From: ZC4RG17 sp036259475
GTDB lineage: Bacteria; Actinomycetota; Acidimicrobiia; Spongiisociales; ZC4RG35
DNA length: 64,000 nucleotides
Assembly (NCBI GenBank): GCA_036259475.1
Contig: DATABS010000035.1
Span: 19,885-83,884 of the forward strand
Direction: 5' to 3'
Part shown: in pieces, positions 17,698 to 26,636 of the stretch
Position numbering within the stretch: the first letter of the stretch is position 1
How the letters are laid out: every line of letters starts with the position of its first letter
Program-made: the position numbers and the translations under genes
Notes under the pieces: generated by a model
What the model was told of the DNA's origin: nothing
The model's database searches: none
What the model saw: only the letters and a program-made list of their open reading frames with translations

Positions 17698-17832
17698 GTG
17701 GGCTGGAGGCGCAAGAACGCAGCGCCGGTATGCGGGGTTTAGAACCCTGGGTTCGAGCCACCGACCCAGACGAGCGAACGGTGGGCTGGAGACACCGGTA
17801 TGCGGGGTGTGGAACCCTGGGTTCGAGCCACC
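17698..17832. repeat. Pair of intergenic direct repeats each containing the palindrome GAACCCTGGGTTC
   Basis: Two related units (17698-17762 and 17781-17832) share GTGGGCTGGAG, then CCGGTATGCGGGGT, then the perfect hairpin GAACCC-T-GGGTTC (17742-17754 and 17812-17824), then GAGCCACC. Unit 1 carries about 13 extra bases. They lie between rnj and the small membrane gene. The look is REP-like. Confidence 0.85.
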
Positions 17833-17852
17833 AAGCCCCCGGCGAGACAGTC

Positions 17853-19487
17853 TCAGAGCTGGAACACCACCGGGATGATCACCGGCTTGCGCGACACCTC
17901 CTGGCGGATGAGCCGAGCCGTCGCCTGACGGACGAGCCGTTGAATCCCAGAGATCGAGTCTTCGGCGTTGTCGATCCCGTCGGCGATCGCACTGCGGATG
18001 GCCTCGGCCGCCTTGCCCAACACCAGCTCGGGGTCGTCCATCAGACCGTGGCTGTCGAGATCCGGCCCGTAGACGATGTTGGCCTCCCGGTCGATCCCGA
18101 CGGTAACCACCACGACACCCTCGTCGGCTAGATGGCTTCGGTCCCGCAGCACGCCGGTCTGGACGTCGCCGTAGCTGGCGCCGTCGAGATAGACATACCC
18201 CGCCGGAACGGCCCGTCTCAGCACCTTGGTCGAGGCGCCGTCGATGATGACCTTGTCACCATCCTCGAGAACGTCGACCTCGGGGACGCCCCTCGCCCGG
18301 GCGAGCTCGGCGTGGGCGTGGAGGTGGCGGTACTCGCCGTGGACCGGCACGAACGCCTGCGGCCTGACGACGTTGAGGAAGGTGAGCAGCTCCTCCCGGG
18401 CGGCGTGGCCGGAAACGTGCACGGACGCATTGCTGCCATGGATCACCCGGGCGCCCTGTCGGAGAAGGTGGTTGATCACTTTCGACACCGCTGTCTCGTT
18501 GCCCGGGATCGGCTTGGCCGAGATCAGAATCGTGTCGTTCTCGGTGACCTCGACGAACTTGTGCCGTCCGCGGGACATCAGAGACAGGGCGGCGAACGGC
18601 TCGCCCTGGCTGCCGGTCGTGATGAGAAGCTGCCGCTCGGGAGGAAGCTCCAGCAGGTCGCGGATGTCGACCATTCGATCCTGAGGCAGATCGAGGTAGC
18701 CGTGCTCGTGGGCCGCGGTCGTGTATCGATGCATCGAACGGCCGAAGAAGGCGATCGTCCGCCCGGCGGCGATGCCGGCGTCGACGATCTGTTGAACCCG
18801 ATGGACGTGCGACGAGAAGCAGGCGGCGATCACGCGGCCGGGGGCATCACGCACCACGTTGGCGATGGGATCCCTGAGTGACGACTCGGACGGGACGAAA
18901 CCCGGCAACTCGGCGTTGGTCGAATCCGACAGCAGAAGGCGCACACCCTGTCTGCCCAACTCGGCGAAGGACGGCAGATCGGTCGCCTCGCCGTCGATGG
19001 GTGTGGGATCGAGCTTGAAGTCTCCCGAATGGAGGATCAATCCCTCCGGCGTGTCGAAGGCGACGGCGGTCGCATCGGGGATCGAGTGGCTCACCCGGAT
19101 CAGGCGGAAGCGGAAAGGACCGTGCTTGCGCCACTCCCCCGGTTCGACGGGATGCAGTTGCGGGGTGATACCCATCTCTTCGATCCGTCCCCGGGCGAAC
19201 TCCAGAGCCAGTTTCGAGCCGTAGACCGGCACGTCGATGTCGCGCAGGAAGTAGGCCAGGGCTCCCATGTGGTCCTCGTGACCGTGCGTCAGGATGACGA
19301 AGTCGACGTCATCTCGGCGTTGCACGAGCCACGACCAGTCGGGGAAGACGAGGTCGACTCCGAGCATGTCCTCTTCAGGGAACATCAACCCGCAGTCGAT
19401 GAGGCAGATGCGCCCGTCGATCTCGAGGGCGGCGCAATTGCGGCCGATCTCGCCCAGGCCGCCGAGGAACGTCACGGATACAGGCAT
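17853..19487 (-). CDS. rnj: Ribonuclease J
   Basis: The 544-aa metallo-beta-lactamase/beta-CASP nuclease degrades and matures RNA. The zinc motif ILTHGHEDHMGAL is at about residue 73, with SHSIPDATAVAF, LHSGDFKLDPTPIDG, LLLSDSTNAELPGF, and the beta-CASP parts NETAVSKVINHLLRQGA and VHVSGHAAREELLTF. The ATG at 19487 overlaps the dapA stop (TGATG), so the pair is translationally coupled; dapA-rnj is a common actinobacterial order. Upstream in-frame starts would only add sequence that overlaps dapA. Confidence 0.95.
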   Translation of the reverse strand: MPVSVTFLGGLGEIGRNCAALEIDGRICLIDCGLMFPEEDMLGVDLVFPDWSWLVQRRDDVDFVILTHGHEDHMGALAYFLRDIDVPVYGSKLALEFARGRIEEMGITPQLHPVEPGEWRKHGPFRFRLIRVSHSIPDATAVAFDTPEGLILHSGDFKLDPTPIDGEATDLPSFAELGRQGVRLLLSDSTNAELPGFVPSESSLRDPIANVVRDAPGRVIAACFSSHVHRVQQIVDAGIAAGRTIAFFGRSMHRYTTAAHEHGYLDLPQDRMVDIRDLLELPPERQLLITTGSQGEPFAALSLMSRGRHKFVEVTENDTILISAKPIPGNETAVSKVINHLLRQGARVIHGSNASVHVSGHAAREELLTFLNVVRPQAFVPVHGEYRHLHAHAELARARGVPEVDVLEDGDKVIIDGASTKVLRRAVPAGYVYLDGASYGDVQTGVLRDRSHLADEGVVVVTVGIDREANIVYGPDLDSHGLMDDPELVLGKAAEAIRSAIADGIDNAEDSISGIQRLVRQATARLIRQEVSRKPVIIPVVFQL

Positions 19488-20407
19488 CAGGTGGTGGCCG
19501 CGGTCACGTGCGGTCGAAGGCCCCTCATCGCCTGCTCGATCGCCGCCAACGTGGCGTCCGAAGCCGGCGTCAGAGGGAGGCGGGGATCGCCCACCGGCTC
19601 CCACAGCGCCGACATCGCCGACTTGACGGGTGAGGGGTTGGACTCGAGGAAGCATGCTTCGCACAGGGGAAGCAGGGCATGGTGCAGTCGTCGCGCCTCA
19701 CCGAGATCGCCCTCGGCCGCCGCCGCGACCATGGCCGCCACTTCGTCTCCGGCCAGGTGGCTTATCACCGAGATCACCCCGACGGCGCCCACAGCCATCA
19801 TCGGCAGCGTGTACGAGTCCTGGCCGGAGTAGACGACCAGGTCGGGCACTCGGGTCACCGTCCCGGAGGTGAAATCGACGTCCATCACGGCGTCCTTGGT
19901 GGCGAGGATCCGGGGATGGCGGGCGAGGCGCTCGAGCGTTTCGATCTCGATCAGCCGACCGGTCCGGCCGGGGATGTTGTAGACCAGAACGGGCAGGTCG
20001 GTGGCATCGGCGATGGCCTCGAAATGGCGGGCCAGACCTTCCTGACCGGGTTTGGAGTAATAGGGCGTCACGGCCATCAGCCCGTCGACTCCGGCTTCGG
20101 CGGCGCGTTGGGACAGATGGACCGATTCGGCGGTGTCATAGGTGCCGGTGCCGGCCAGAACCATCGTGTCCTTGTTCTCCACCGCTTCGACCACTGTGCG
20201 ATACGTGGCGATCTTTTCCTTTTCCGACAGCGTCGGTGATTCGCCGGTGGTCCCGGTCACGACCAGGCCGTCCGAGCCGTGGTCGGACAGGAAACGGGCC
20301 AGGCGCCACACGCGCTCGTGGTCGACCTCCCCTTCGTCGGTGAATGGAGTGATCATGGCGGTGAGGACACGGCCGAACGGGATGATCATGGGATCGGAAG
20401 TGCTCAC
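19487..20407 (-). CDS. dapA: 4-hydroxy-tetrahydrodipicolinate synthase
   Basis: The 306-aa enzyme condenses pyruvate with aspartate semialdehyde in lysine and diaminopimelate synthesis. Signature motifs: GTTGESPTLSEKEK, YNIPGRTG with the active tyrosine, and ILATKDAVMD with the Schiff-base lysine. I place the start at GTG 20407 (protein begins MSTSDPMIIPFGRVLTAM), with AGGG about 7 nt upstream; ATG 20389 is the alternative. Longer in-frame versions read through the divergent promoter region of the cyclophilin gene. Confidence 0.93.
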   Translation of the reverse strand: MSTSDPMIIPFGRVLTAMITPFTDEGEVDHERVWRLARFLSDHGSDGLVVTGTTGESPTLSEKEKIATYRTVVEAVENKDTMVLAGTGTYDTAESVHLSQRAAEAGVDGLMAVTPYYSKPGQEGLARHFEAIADATDLPVLVYNIPGRTGRLIEIETLERLARHPRILATKDAVMDVDFTSGTVTRVPDLVVYSGQDSYTLPMMAVGAVGVISVISHLAGDEVAAMVAAAAEGDLGEARRLHHALLPLCEACFLESNPSPVKSAMSALWEPVGDPRLPLTPASDATLAAIEQAMRGLRPHVTAATT

Positions 20408-20506
20408 GAGCCCTACGTTACTCGTGTCTCGGCAGGCACCCGATGACCGCCGTTCCGGATATAGGAGAGTTCCGACTCGGTAGTCGCCGCTGCCAAGCTG
20501 GGGCGC

Positions 20507-20516
20507 GTTCGCGAAC
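20507..20516. promoter_or_regulatory. Palindrome GTTCGCGAAC before the cyclophilin ribosome binding site
   Basis: A perfect 10-bp palindrome abuts AGGAG (20517-20521), the ribosome binding site of the cyclophilin gene, in the dapA/cyclophilin divergent region. It could be an operator, but a single 10-mer is weak evidence. Confidence 0.3.
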
Positions 20517-20525
20517 AGGAGAACC

Positions 20526-21032
20526 ATGGCCAAGCAATACGACAAAGCGCCTGATCTGACCATCGATCTGGAGACGAGTTATAGCGCCAAACTGGAGACC
20601 AACCAGGGAGACATAGTCATCGAGTTGGACGCCGCCCGCTCGCCGGTTGCCGTCAACAACTTCGTCCATCTGGCCCGTGACGGGTATTACGACGATGTCA
20701 TATTCCATCGGGTCGTGCCGGGGTTCGTCATTCAAGGTGGGGATCCGACTGGAACCGGCCGGGGTGGGCCTGGGTACAAGTTCCGCGACGAGCTGGAGGG
20801 TGCGGGCGACTACAGCCGGGGCACTGTCGCCATGGCCAATGCCGGTCCCAACACGAACGGGAGCCAGTTCTTCATCTGCCTCGACGACGTTGGTCTGCCG
20901 CATTCCTACACGATCTTCGGGCAGGTCGCCGAGGGAATGGAGGCCGTCGACGCCATCGCCGGCCTGCCGCTGCAGGGTGAGAGGCCGACCGAGGACGCCG
21001 TCATCCAATCGGTGGAGATCACCGAGGCCTGA
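20526..21032 (+). CDS. Peptidyl-prolyl cis-trans isomerase, cyclophilin type
   Basis: The 168-aa single-domain cyclophilin speeds proline isomerisation in proteins. FHRVVPGFVIQGGDPTGTGRGGPGYKFRDE, the TVAMANAGPNTNGSQFFI core and LPHSYTIFGQV are all present, including the active Arg in FHR. No signal peptide, so it acts in the cytoplasm. The ATG has a good AGGAG. It is divergent from dapA and converges with the M16 peptidase gene, 7 nt away. Confidence 0.94.
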   Translation: MAKQYDKAPDLTIDLETSYSAKLETNQGDIVIELDAARSPVAVNNFVHLARDGYYDDVIFHRVVPGFVIQGGDPTGTGRGGPGYKFRDELEGAGDYSRGTVAMANAGPNTNGSQFFICLDDVGLPHSYTIFGQVAEGMEAVDAIAGLPLQGERPTEDAVIQSVEITEA

Positions 21033-21039
21033 GACGGAC

Positions 21040-22293
21040 TCAGCCGCTCACAAAGCGGTCGAGCTCGCCGTCTTCGAACGGACCCACCGCTCCCATCACC
21101 AGGGAGCCCGTCATGACGTCGGCCGCCACCTCGCGGACATCGTCGAGTGTGACCGCCTCCAGACGGGCGAGACGCTCGTCCACGGTGTAGTGGGGAGCAC
21201 CGGTCAGCTCGTCGCGCCCGAGCCGGACCATCCGGCTGTTGGCGTCTTCCAATGCCAGTGCCAGACCACCCCGCATGGCCCCCTTGGCCCGCTCGAGCTC
21301 CTCGGAGGTGATGCCCTCCTTGACGACCTTGTCCACCTCGATCCCGATCAGTTCGAGGGCTGTCTCGGTCTGGGCCGGCGTGGTGCCGACGTAGATCCCC
21401 CAGGCACCGGCATCGGCGTGGGCCATCCGGAAGCTGTATACGGCGTAGGCGAGGCCGCGTTGTTCCCGAATCTCGTCGAAGAGCCGCGACGACATGCCGC
21501 CGCCCAGAACGTGATGGAGCACCTGGAAGGCCCAGCGTCGCTCATCGGTACGGTCGATGCCGGCACCACCTATGACGAGATGGGCCTGTTCCGTTTCCCG
21601 GGAGACGATCCGCACATGCGGCCGCGGTTCGGTCAGGGCGACGTCGTGGTCGATGGCGTCGCCCGACCAGTCGCCGAACTTCTCGGCGACGAGCTTCACG
21701 ACCTCCTCGTGGTCGACCGAGCCGGCCATCGCCACCACGGTCGAACCCGCCGTGTAGCGGCGGCCCCAGTAGCCGGAGATGTCGCCCGCCGTCATCGCCC
21801 GAATCGACTCCCGCGTTCCCAGCACGGGGCGCTCGAGCGGATGGCCTTCGAACACCGCCTGAGTGAACTGCTCGAAGGCGACGTCCGAAGGGTCGTCCTC
21901 GTTCATGTTGATCTCTTCGATGACCACTGAGCGTTCCGAGTCGATGTCCCGGTCGCGAAAGGCGGGTCGCTGGATCATCTCGGCCAGCACGCCCAGGCCG
22001 GTCGACAGGTCCTGGTCGAGCAACCGCGCCCAGAAACAGGTGTAGTCCTTGGAGGTGAAGGCGTTGGATTCGGCTCCGATGGAGTCGAACGTCTCGGCGA
22101 TGGCGCGCGCCGACATCGCTTCTGAGCCTTTGAACAGGAGATGTTCGAGGAAGTGGGAGGCACCGGCCTCGTTGGAGCGTTCGTCGCGAGTGCCGGTGTC
22201 TACCCAGCAGCCGACGGCCACCGAGCGAAGAGAGGGCATCTTCTCGGTGATCACGCGCAGGCCGTTGGGCAGAACGGTCAGGTCATAGTGCAT
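21040..22293 (-). CDS. M16 family zinc peptidase (insulinase/processing peptidase type)
   Basis: The 417-aa protein has the inverted zinc motif HFLEHLLF (HxxEH) near residue 49, the downstream glutamate region SERSVVIEEINMNEDDPSD, and the C-terminal M16 half with GGGMSSRLFDEIREQRGLAYAVYSF. The family degrades peptides or processes precursors; in actinobacteria it commonly lies near pnp and dapA-rnj, as here. The ATG at 22293 begins MHYDLTVLPNGLRV, where homology starts; AAGGA lies almost directly against the ATG, an unusually short spacing. Confidence 0.93.
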   Translation of the reverse strand: MHYDLTVLPNGLRVITEKMPSLRSVAVGCWVDTGTRDERSNEAGASHFLEHLLFKGSEAMSARAIAETFDSIGAESNAFTSKDYTCFWARLLDQDLSTGLGVLAEMIQRPAFRDRDIDSERSVVIEEINMNEDDPSDVAFEQFTQAVFEGHPLERPVLGTRESIRAMTAGDISGYWGRRYTAGSTVVAMAGSVDHEEVVKLVAEKFGDWSGDAIDHDVALTEPRPHVRIVSRETEQAHLVIGGAGIDRTDERRWAFQVLHHVLGGGMSSRLFDEIREQRGLAYAVYSFRMAHADAGAWGIYVGTTPAQTETALELIGIEVDKVVKEGITSEELERAKGAMRGGLALALEDANSRMVRLGRDELTGAPHYTVDERLARLEAVTLDDVREVAADVMTGSLVMGAVGPFEDGELDRFVSG

Positions 22294-22367
22294 TTCCTTG
22301 ATTGTACGGGGGGTGCCGCGAATGCCCACTCCTGACGGACTTGCCCGGTGTGGGATGATGGGAGGCT

Positions 22368-24473
22368 GTGACACGAACACGCGAGCAGACGATGCTGGAG
22401 GACTTGCTCCGCCCCGAGGACCGGGCGGTGGAGGCGGTGGTCGCCCGCTACCAGAGGGTGGCGCCTGCCATCACCCGATTCGCCCGAAGCCTCTCGGGCA
22501 ACGACGAGCTGCGGGTGCGACTCGGCTCCGAGCCGGCCGCCTCGCCGAGTGAGATCGTGTGCGACCCACGGGTGTTCCAGGCGGCCTACAACCGCAACGC
22601 CCCCGTGACACCCGACGAGGTAGCGCTGGCCTCGGCCCTGCACGAGGTGGTTCACCTGGTGGCCACCGACCTCGACGAACCTCGTCCGATCCCGCCCGAC
22701 TGGCCACGGCTCGGTGAAGAAGCGGTGGCTCCGGGAGAGCTCGACCTGCTGGCGGCACTGGAACGGGCCGGTGGCCCGGTCACCGAGACGTTTTTCTTCG
22801 CCCTCGAGGATGCCCGTCAGGAACAGAGCGGCCTGTCCGCCTATCCGGGTGCGCGATCGGTGCTGTCGGACATCTACCGGGCGGCGTTCAGCTCGGCTGT
22901 CGGTCGCTCCGGCGCCCTCGGCCAGTTCTTGCTCGGATGCTTCCTCCTAGTCGGCGACTATCTCGATCGTTCCGTGATGGAGAAGCGTTTCGAAGCCCGG
23001 GCGGCGTTGGCCCTCGATGAAGCCAGTGGATTGCTCGAGGAGGTCACTGCGGCCGGTGATGCGTGGGAGGTCGGAGGAATCGCCCTCCGCATCGAGGCGA
23101 TCGCCCGGGCCCACGGGCTGCTCTCCCGGCTCCCGGAAGAAGCCACGCCCAATCAACGCCGGCTGTCGGAGCGACGGGATGCCGATGCCGCCTCGGCCAC
23201 CGTCGATGCCGTTCGCCTGAGCACACCGATACTGCAAGACGCCGAGTCGTACCAGGAGACCCGGCGGGCGGCCGAGGCTCGGGCCGGGCAGTCCGACCGC
23301 AAGGGCGCGTCTGACGTCGCCGAGGACGAGTCCACCGATCAATTGCTCCGCGTCAGCCAGGCTCCCCGGATCTATCTGCCCACCGGTCAGTCAGGCCCGC
23401 TGATCGTCACACCGATTCCTCAGGCATTCTCGAACTTCGCCGTCGAGGGACGGGGAGCCTTGACCCAGGCCGCAGCTCGCTGGGGTGTCGCCCAACGTCA
23501 GGTCTCGGGTGAGCTCTTCCCCCTCTTTGCGGCCAACCAGCGAAGGGGTCTCCGGTCGGGCTACGACCAGGGCGATGTCTCGCCCCACGCCGCCCTCTTC
23601 ATCGGGGCGGGGCTGTACCAGCGCCTCTACGAGCGCCGGGCGGCGCGAACCCGAAGGACCTACGCCGTCAGCCTCCTCGTCGACGCCTCGGCCTCGATGC
23701 TCATGTCGCGGCCCGACGGTCCGGTCCGCGCCGGCACCGCCCGGTCGAAGCCCTGGGGGATGTCGGCGGCCCTCCTCGGAGCCTGGACGCTGGCAAGGCT
23801 ATCCGACGAGCTGCAGATCGACTTCGAGGTGGCGCTCTTCAACCGCGGGTTCGCCGCCCGGACCGACGACACCGAGTGGTCGTACACGCGGGGGCGGTCG
23901 GCCGCCACCGCCGGCCTGCGCCAGACCCAGGGCGCCGCCGCCGACCGGCTCACCGCCACCGTGAACCATTATCTGGTCAAGCCCTTCGATCGTCGATGGC
24001 GGGAAGCGGAGGACACGTTGGCCGGCCTCTTCTGGACGGCCGCCGAGCCCCGCCAGGCGGCGGCCGCCGCCCGTCGCCAGCCCAGCGAGGCGGCTCCCGT
24101 CTCGATGTTCGAGAAGGCGGCCAACGTCGACGAGTTCAACGTCATTCACGCCGCTGAGAGGATGCGCCGACTGGGAGCCCAGGTCAGGGTGCTGATAGTC
24201 CTCGCCGACGGCATGACGAGGGGCTCGGTAGATGCGCTCCGCGCTTCGGTGCGGGCGGTGGAGGCTTCGGGTACGACGGTTTTGGGTATCGGCATCGGCG
24301 ATGACACGGTGAACAACGCCTACCACCGGGCCGAGGTGGTCGAGCGGCCCGACCAGTTGGCGACCGCCATGGTGGAAGGAACCCGAACCGCCCTGCGGCG
24401 CAGTCTGGCGCTGCAGGGGCTGGAGACATGGTGGATCAGATCTTCCTATGAGCAGAGAAAGGAGGCGTCCTGA
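22368..24473 (+). CDS. VWA-domain protein with N-terminal HEVVH motif (chelatase-like partner of an AAA+ protein)
   Basis: The 701-aa protein ends in a von Willebrand A domain: MIDAS motif LLVDASASM near residue 436, then long insertions and LIVLADGMTRGSVDALRASVRAVEASGTTVLGIGIGDD. The layout resembles CobT-type chelatase subunits. The N-terminal third contains ALHEVVHLVATDLDE (about 91-105), which fits the zincin HExxH pattern, unusual for a VWA partner. The region between is charged and low-complexity. The stop overlaps the AAA+ start (TGATG), so both proteins are made together. The start could be GTG 22368 (GGAGG only 2 nt away) or ATG 22392. Substrate unknown. Confidence 0.75.
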   Translation: MTRTREQTMLEDLLRPEDRAVEAVVARYQRVAPAITRFARSLSGNDELRVRLGSEPAASPSEIVCDPRVFQAAYNRNAPVTPDEVALASALHEVVHLVATDLDEPRPIPPDWPRLGEEAVAPGELDLLAALERAGGPVTETFFFALEDARQEQSGLSAYPGARSVLSDIYRAAFSSAVGRSGALGQFLLGCFLLVGDYLDRSVMEKRFEARAALALDEASGLLEEVTAAGDAWEVGGIALRIEAIARAHGLLSRLPEEATPNQRRLSERRDADAASATVDAVRLSTPILQDAESYQETRRAAEARAGQSDRKGASDVAEDESTDQLLRVSQAPRIYLPTGQSGPLIVTPIPQAFSNFAVEGRGALTQAAARWGVAQRQVSGELFPLFAANQRRGLRSGYDQGDVSPHAALFIGAGLYQRLYERRAARTRRTYAVSLLVDASASMLMSRPDGPVRAGTARSKPWGMSAALLGAWTLARLSDELQIDFEVALFNRGFAARTDDTEWSYTRGRSAATAGLRQTQGAAADRLTATVNHYLVKPFDRRWREAEDTLAGLFWTAAEPRQAAAAARRQPSEAAPVSMFEKAANVDEFNVIHAAERMRRLGAQVRVLIVLADGMTRGSVDALRASVRAVEASGTTVLGIGIGDDTVNNAYHRAEVVERPDQLATAMVEGTRTALRRSLALQGLETWWIRSSYEQRKEAS

Positions 24474-25462
24474 TGGATGCCGAGACCGTGAAGTTCGAGG
24501 ACCCGACCGGAGAGGGCCCGCCGATCGAGCTCAGCCGCTTCCCGGTGCCCGACGACGCCCAACGGGCCGGGAAGGTCCCGGAGCCTGACCCGCACTATGT
24601 CGACCTCGGCATGCTCTACCGGTTCGCCCAGATCGAGGGAGTACGGAGGGAGGAGTTCGAAGGCCTCGTCCCACTCCACCTGGCCGTCCGTGGCCACATG
24701 GGGACAGGCAAAGATCACGACATAGAGCAGTTCGCGGCGCTGCTCGGGCTGCCGTACTACCGCATTCCCCTCACCGGCGAGGTGAGGGATGTCACCCTGA
24801 TCGGCTCCACCCAGCTGCAGGGCGATGGCAAAGGGGGCACAGAGTCGCGATGGGAGGATGGCGAGATCACGCGAGCTCTTCGCGGCCCGGCCCTGCTGAA
24901 CCTGTCCGAGCTCAACGCCGCAGGAGCCGAGACGCTCTTCGCCCTCCACGGCTTGCTCGACCGCTACGCCGCCCTCGACCTTCCGACCGGGGAGACGGTC
25001 AGGCTGCGGGACGACGTTCGGATCTTCGGGACCATGAACCCGACCGATCTGCGCGACTACGCCGGAACGCAGACTCTCAACAAGGCGTTCGCCGACCGAT
25101 GGGTGATCTGGGAGAAGGGCTTTCCAACCGAAGACCAGATCCACCAGATGTTGGTGGTCAGGTACCCGACGCTGCACATGGACTTCGTCGACGCCATCTC
25201 CCGCCTCGCCGTCGAGGTCAACGCCTCGTTCGATGCCATCGACGCCGGCACGCGGGTGGAGACGCCGCTCTCCCTGCGCTCGATCCTCGATCGTCTCCCC
25301 ACGGGTCTGCGGGTCCACGCCGCCGAGCCGGATCCGCTGCGGTCGGCCTGGGAAGAATTCGTCCTCCCCCACGTGGACCGCTACGACCGGGACCATTACG
25401 AGACCGTCTGGAACGCCGTGGTGCGCAACGGCCCATCCCTCAGGCCCTTCGGTCGAGACTGA
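24473..25462 (+). CDS. MoxR/CobS-like AAA+ protein with degenerate Walker motifs
   Basis: The 329-aa protein has the AAA+ layout of CobS/MoxR ATPases, which work with VWA partners to remodel or metallate targets. The P-loop reads GHMGTGKD near residue 74-81, with Asp where Ser/Thr is normal; the Walker B region reads ALLNLSELNAAG near 140-151, with Ser in place of the usual Asp but the catalytic Glu kept. Sensor 1 (IFGTMNPTD) and the arginine-rich C-terminal region are intact. A strong AAGGAGG precedes the ATG, which overlaps the VWA stop. ATP hydrolysis may be altered or lost. Confidence 0.78.
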   Translation: MDAETVKFEDPTGEGPPIELSRFPVPDDAQRAGKVPEPDPHYVDLGMLYRFAQIEGVRREEFEGLVPLHLAVRGHMGTGKDHDIEQFAALLGLPYYRIPLTGEVRDVTLIGSTQLQGDGKGGTESRWEDGEITRALRGPALLNLSELNAAGAETLFALHGLLDRYAALDLPTGETVRLRDDVRIFGTMNPTDLRDYAGTQTLNKAFADRWVIWEKGFPTEDQIHQMLVVRYPTLHMDFVDAISRLAVEVNASFDAIDAGTRVETPLSLRSILDRLPTGLRVHAAEPDPLRSAWEEFVLPHVDRYDRDHYETVWNAVVRNGPSLRPFGRD

Positions 25463-25477
25463 GTAAGTTGGGGACAG

Positions 25478-26563
25478 ATGCGCTCGTACGCAGTCGGCGA
25501 CCCTGAACTAGACCAACGAATCACCGATCTGGTGGCGGAAGCCTCCTCGAATCCGAACGGCGATCTGGTCGAGGAGATCATCACGACCGCCCTGAAGCTG
25601 CATCGCGACAACCCCACGAGGGGTGAGATGAAGCTCGTCAACACGGCGCTGAAAGAGATGCGCTACTCGATGCTCGTCTTTTCCCGCCACGACGAGCCCA
25701 AGGTGACGATCTTCGGATCGGCCCGCACTCCCGACGGTCATCCGGACTACGAGCTCACCGAGCAGTTCGCCGCCGAGATGGTGAAGCGGGAATGGGGGGT
25801 AATCACCGGTGCCGGACCGGGGATCATGCAGGCGGGAAACGAGGGAGCGGGGATCGAGAACTCGTACGGGGTCAATATCCGCCTGCCCTTCGAAGCGGAG
25901 ACCAACGGGTATGTGAGTCCCGAACGGACGGTCAACTTCAAGTATTTCTTCACCCGCAAGCTGGCATTCGTCAAGGAGTCGCACGCCTTTGCCATCTTTC
26001 CGGGGGGGTTCGGCACCCTGGATGAGATGTTCGAGCTACTCACGCTCGTCCAGACAGGGAAATCGGATCTCCATCCCATCGTGCTGATGGAGTCAGAAGG
26101 CACCGACTACTGGAGGACGCTGCTTCCGTTCATCCAGAAGCTGCTCGTCGACGGGGGATACGTCTCTCCGGCCGACCCTTCCCTGCTCAGCTATCACAAC
26201 GATCCGGCCTCTGCCGCCGATGAGCTGAGCAACTTCTATGCCAACTACCACTCCCAGCGCTATGTGGAGGGACTCCTGGTGCTCCGTCTCAATCAGGCGC
26301 CGGACGCCGCCACTCTCGAGCGCCTCAACGAGGAGTATGCCGACATCGTCGCCGGTCAGCCCCTCGAGGTGATCGAGCCGACCGAGACCGAGATCGCCGA
26401 CGGAGACGCCCTCCATCTGGATAGGGTTTCGTTCAAGTTCGACCGACGAGGCTTCGGCCGACTCCGGGGTCTCGTCGACGAGCTCAACAAGCTGGTTGTG
26501 ACACCCCAGACGGTGCATCCGCCGGCTCCCATGGGCGAGGAACAGGCCGAGCGACCCTGGTGA
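25478..26563 (+). CDS. LOG family Rossmann-fold protein (nucleotide 5'-monophosphate nucleosidase type)
   Basis: The 361-aa protein has the LOG signature: TIFGSARTPDGHPDYELTEQFA, GVITGAGPGIMQAGNEGA and FPGGFGTLDEMFELLTLVQTGK, with PGGxGTxxE near residue 175. LOG proteins cleave the N-glycosidic bond of nucleoside monophosphates. The long N- and C-terminal extensions resemble the larger PpnN-like branch more than the plant-type LOG of about 190 aa. It begins 15 nt after the AAA+ gene and may share its transcript. A weak CCCC-GAAA-GGGG hairpin follows the stop. Confidence 0.85.
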   Translation: MRSYAVGDPELDQRITDLVAEASSNPNGDLVEEIITTALKLHRDNPTRGEMKLVNTALKEMRYSMLVFSRHDEPKVTIFGSARTPDGHPDYELTEQFAAEMVKREWGVITGAGPGIMQAGNEGAGIENSYGVNIRLPFEAETNGYVSPERTVNFKYFFTRKLAFVKESHAFAIFPGGFGTLDEMFELLTLVQTGKSDLHPIVLMESEGTDYWRTLLPFIQKLLVDGGYVSPADPSLLSYHNDPASAADELSNFYANYHSQRYVEGLLVLRLNQAPDAATLERLNEEYADIVAGQPLEVIEPTETEIADGDALHLDRVSFKFDRRGFGRLRGLVDELNKLVVTPQTVHPPAPMGEEQAERPW

Positions 26564-26636
26564 CCCGCCGGCCCCGAAAGGGGTTCGAGGGGTGCTCCCA
26601 GTGTTTGTTCCTTTGCGACAGCACTAGACTGAGCAG

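Noticed and set aside
17742..17832. tRNA gene suggested by GGGTTCGAGCC T-arm-like sequence.
   Set aside because: No acceptor stem, anticodon arm or D arm can be built around either copy.
19488..19664. Longer start for ribonuclease J.
   Set aside because: The additional 59 residues overlap the end of dapA and have no similarity to the family; the TGATG overlap marks the real start.
26572..26583. CCCC-GAAA-GGGG hairpin after the LOG gene as a terminator.
   Set aside because: The stem is only 4 bp and no T tract follows; too weak to list as a feature.
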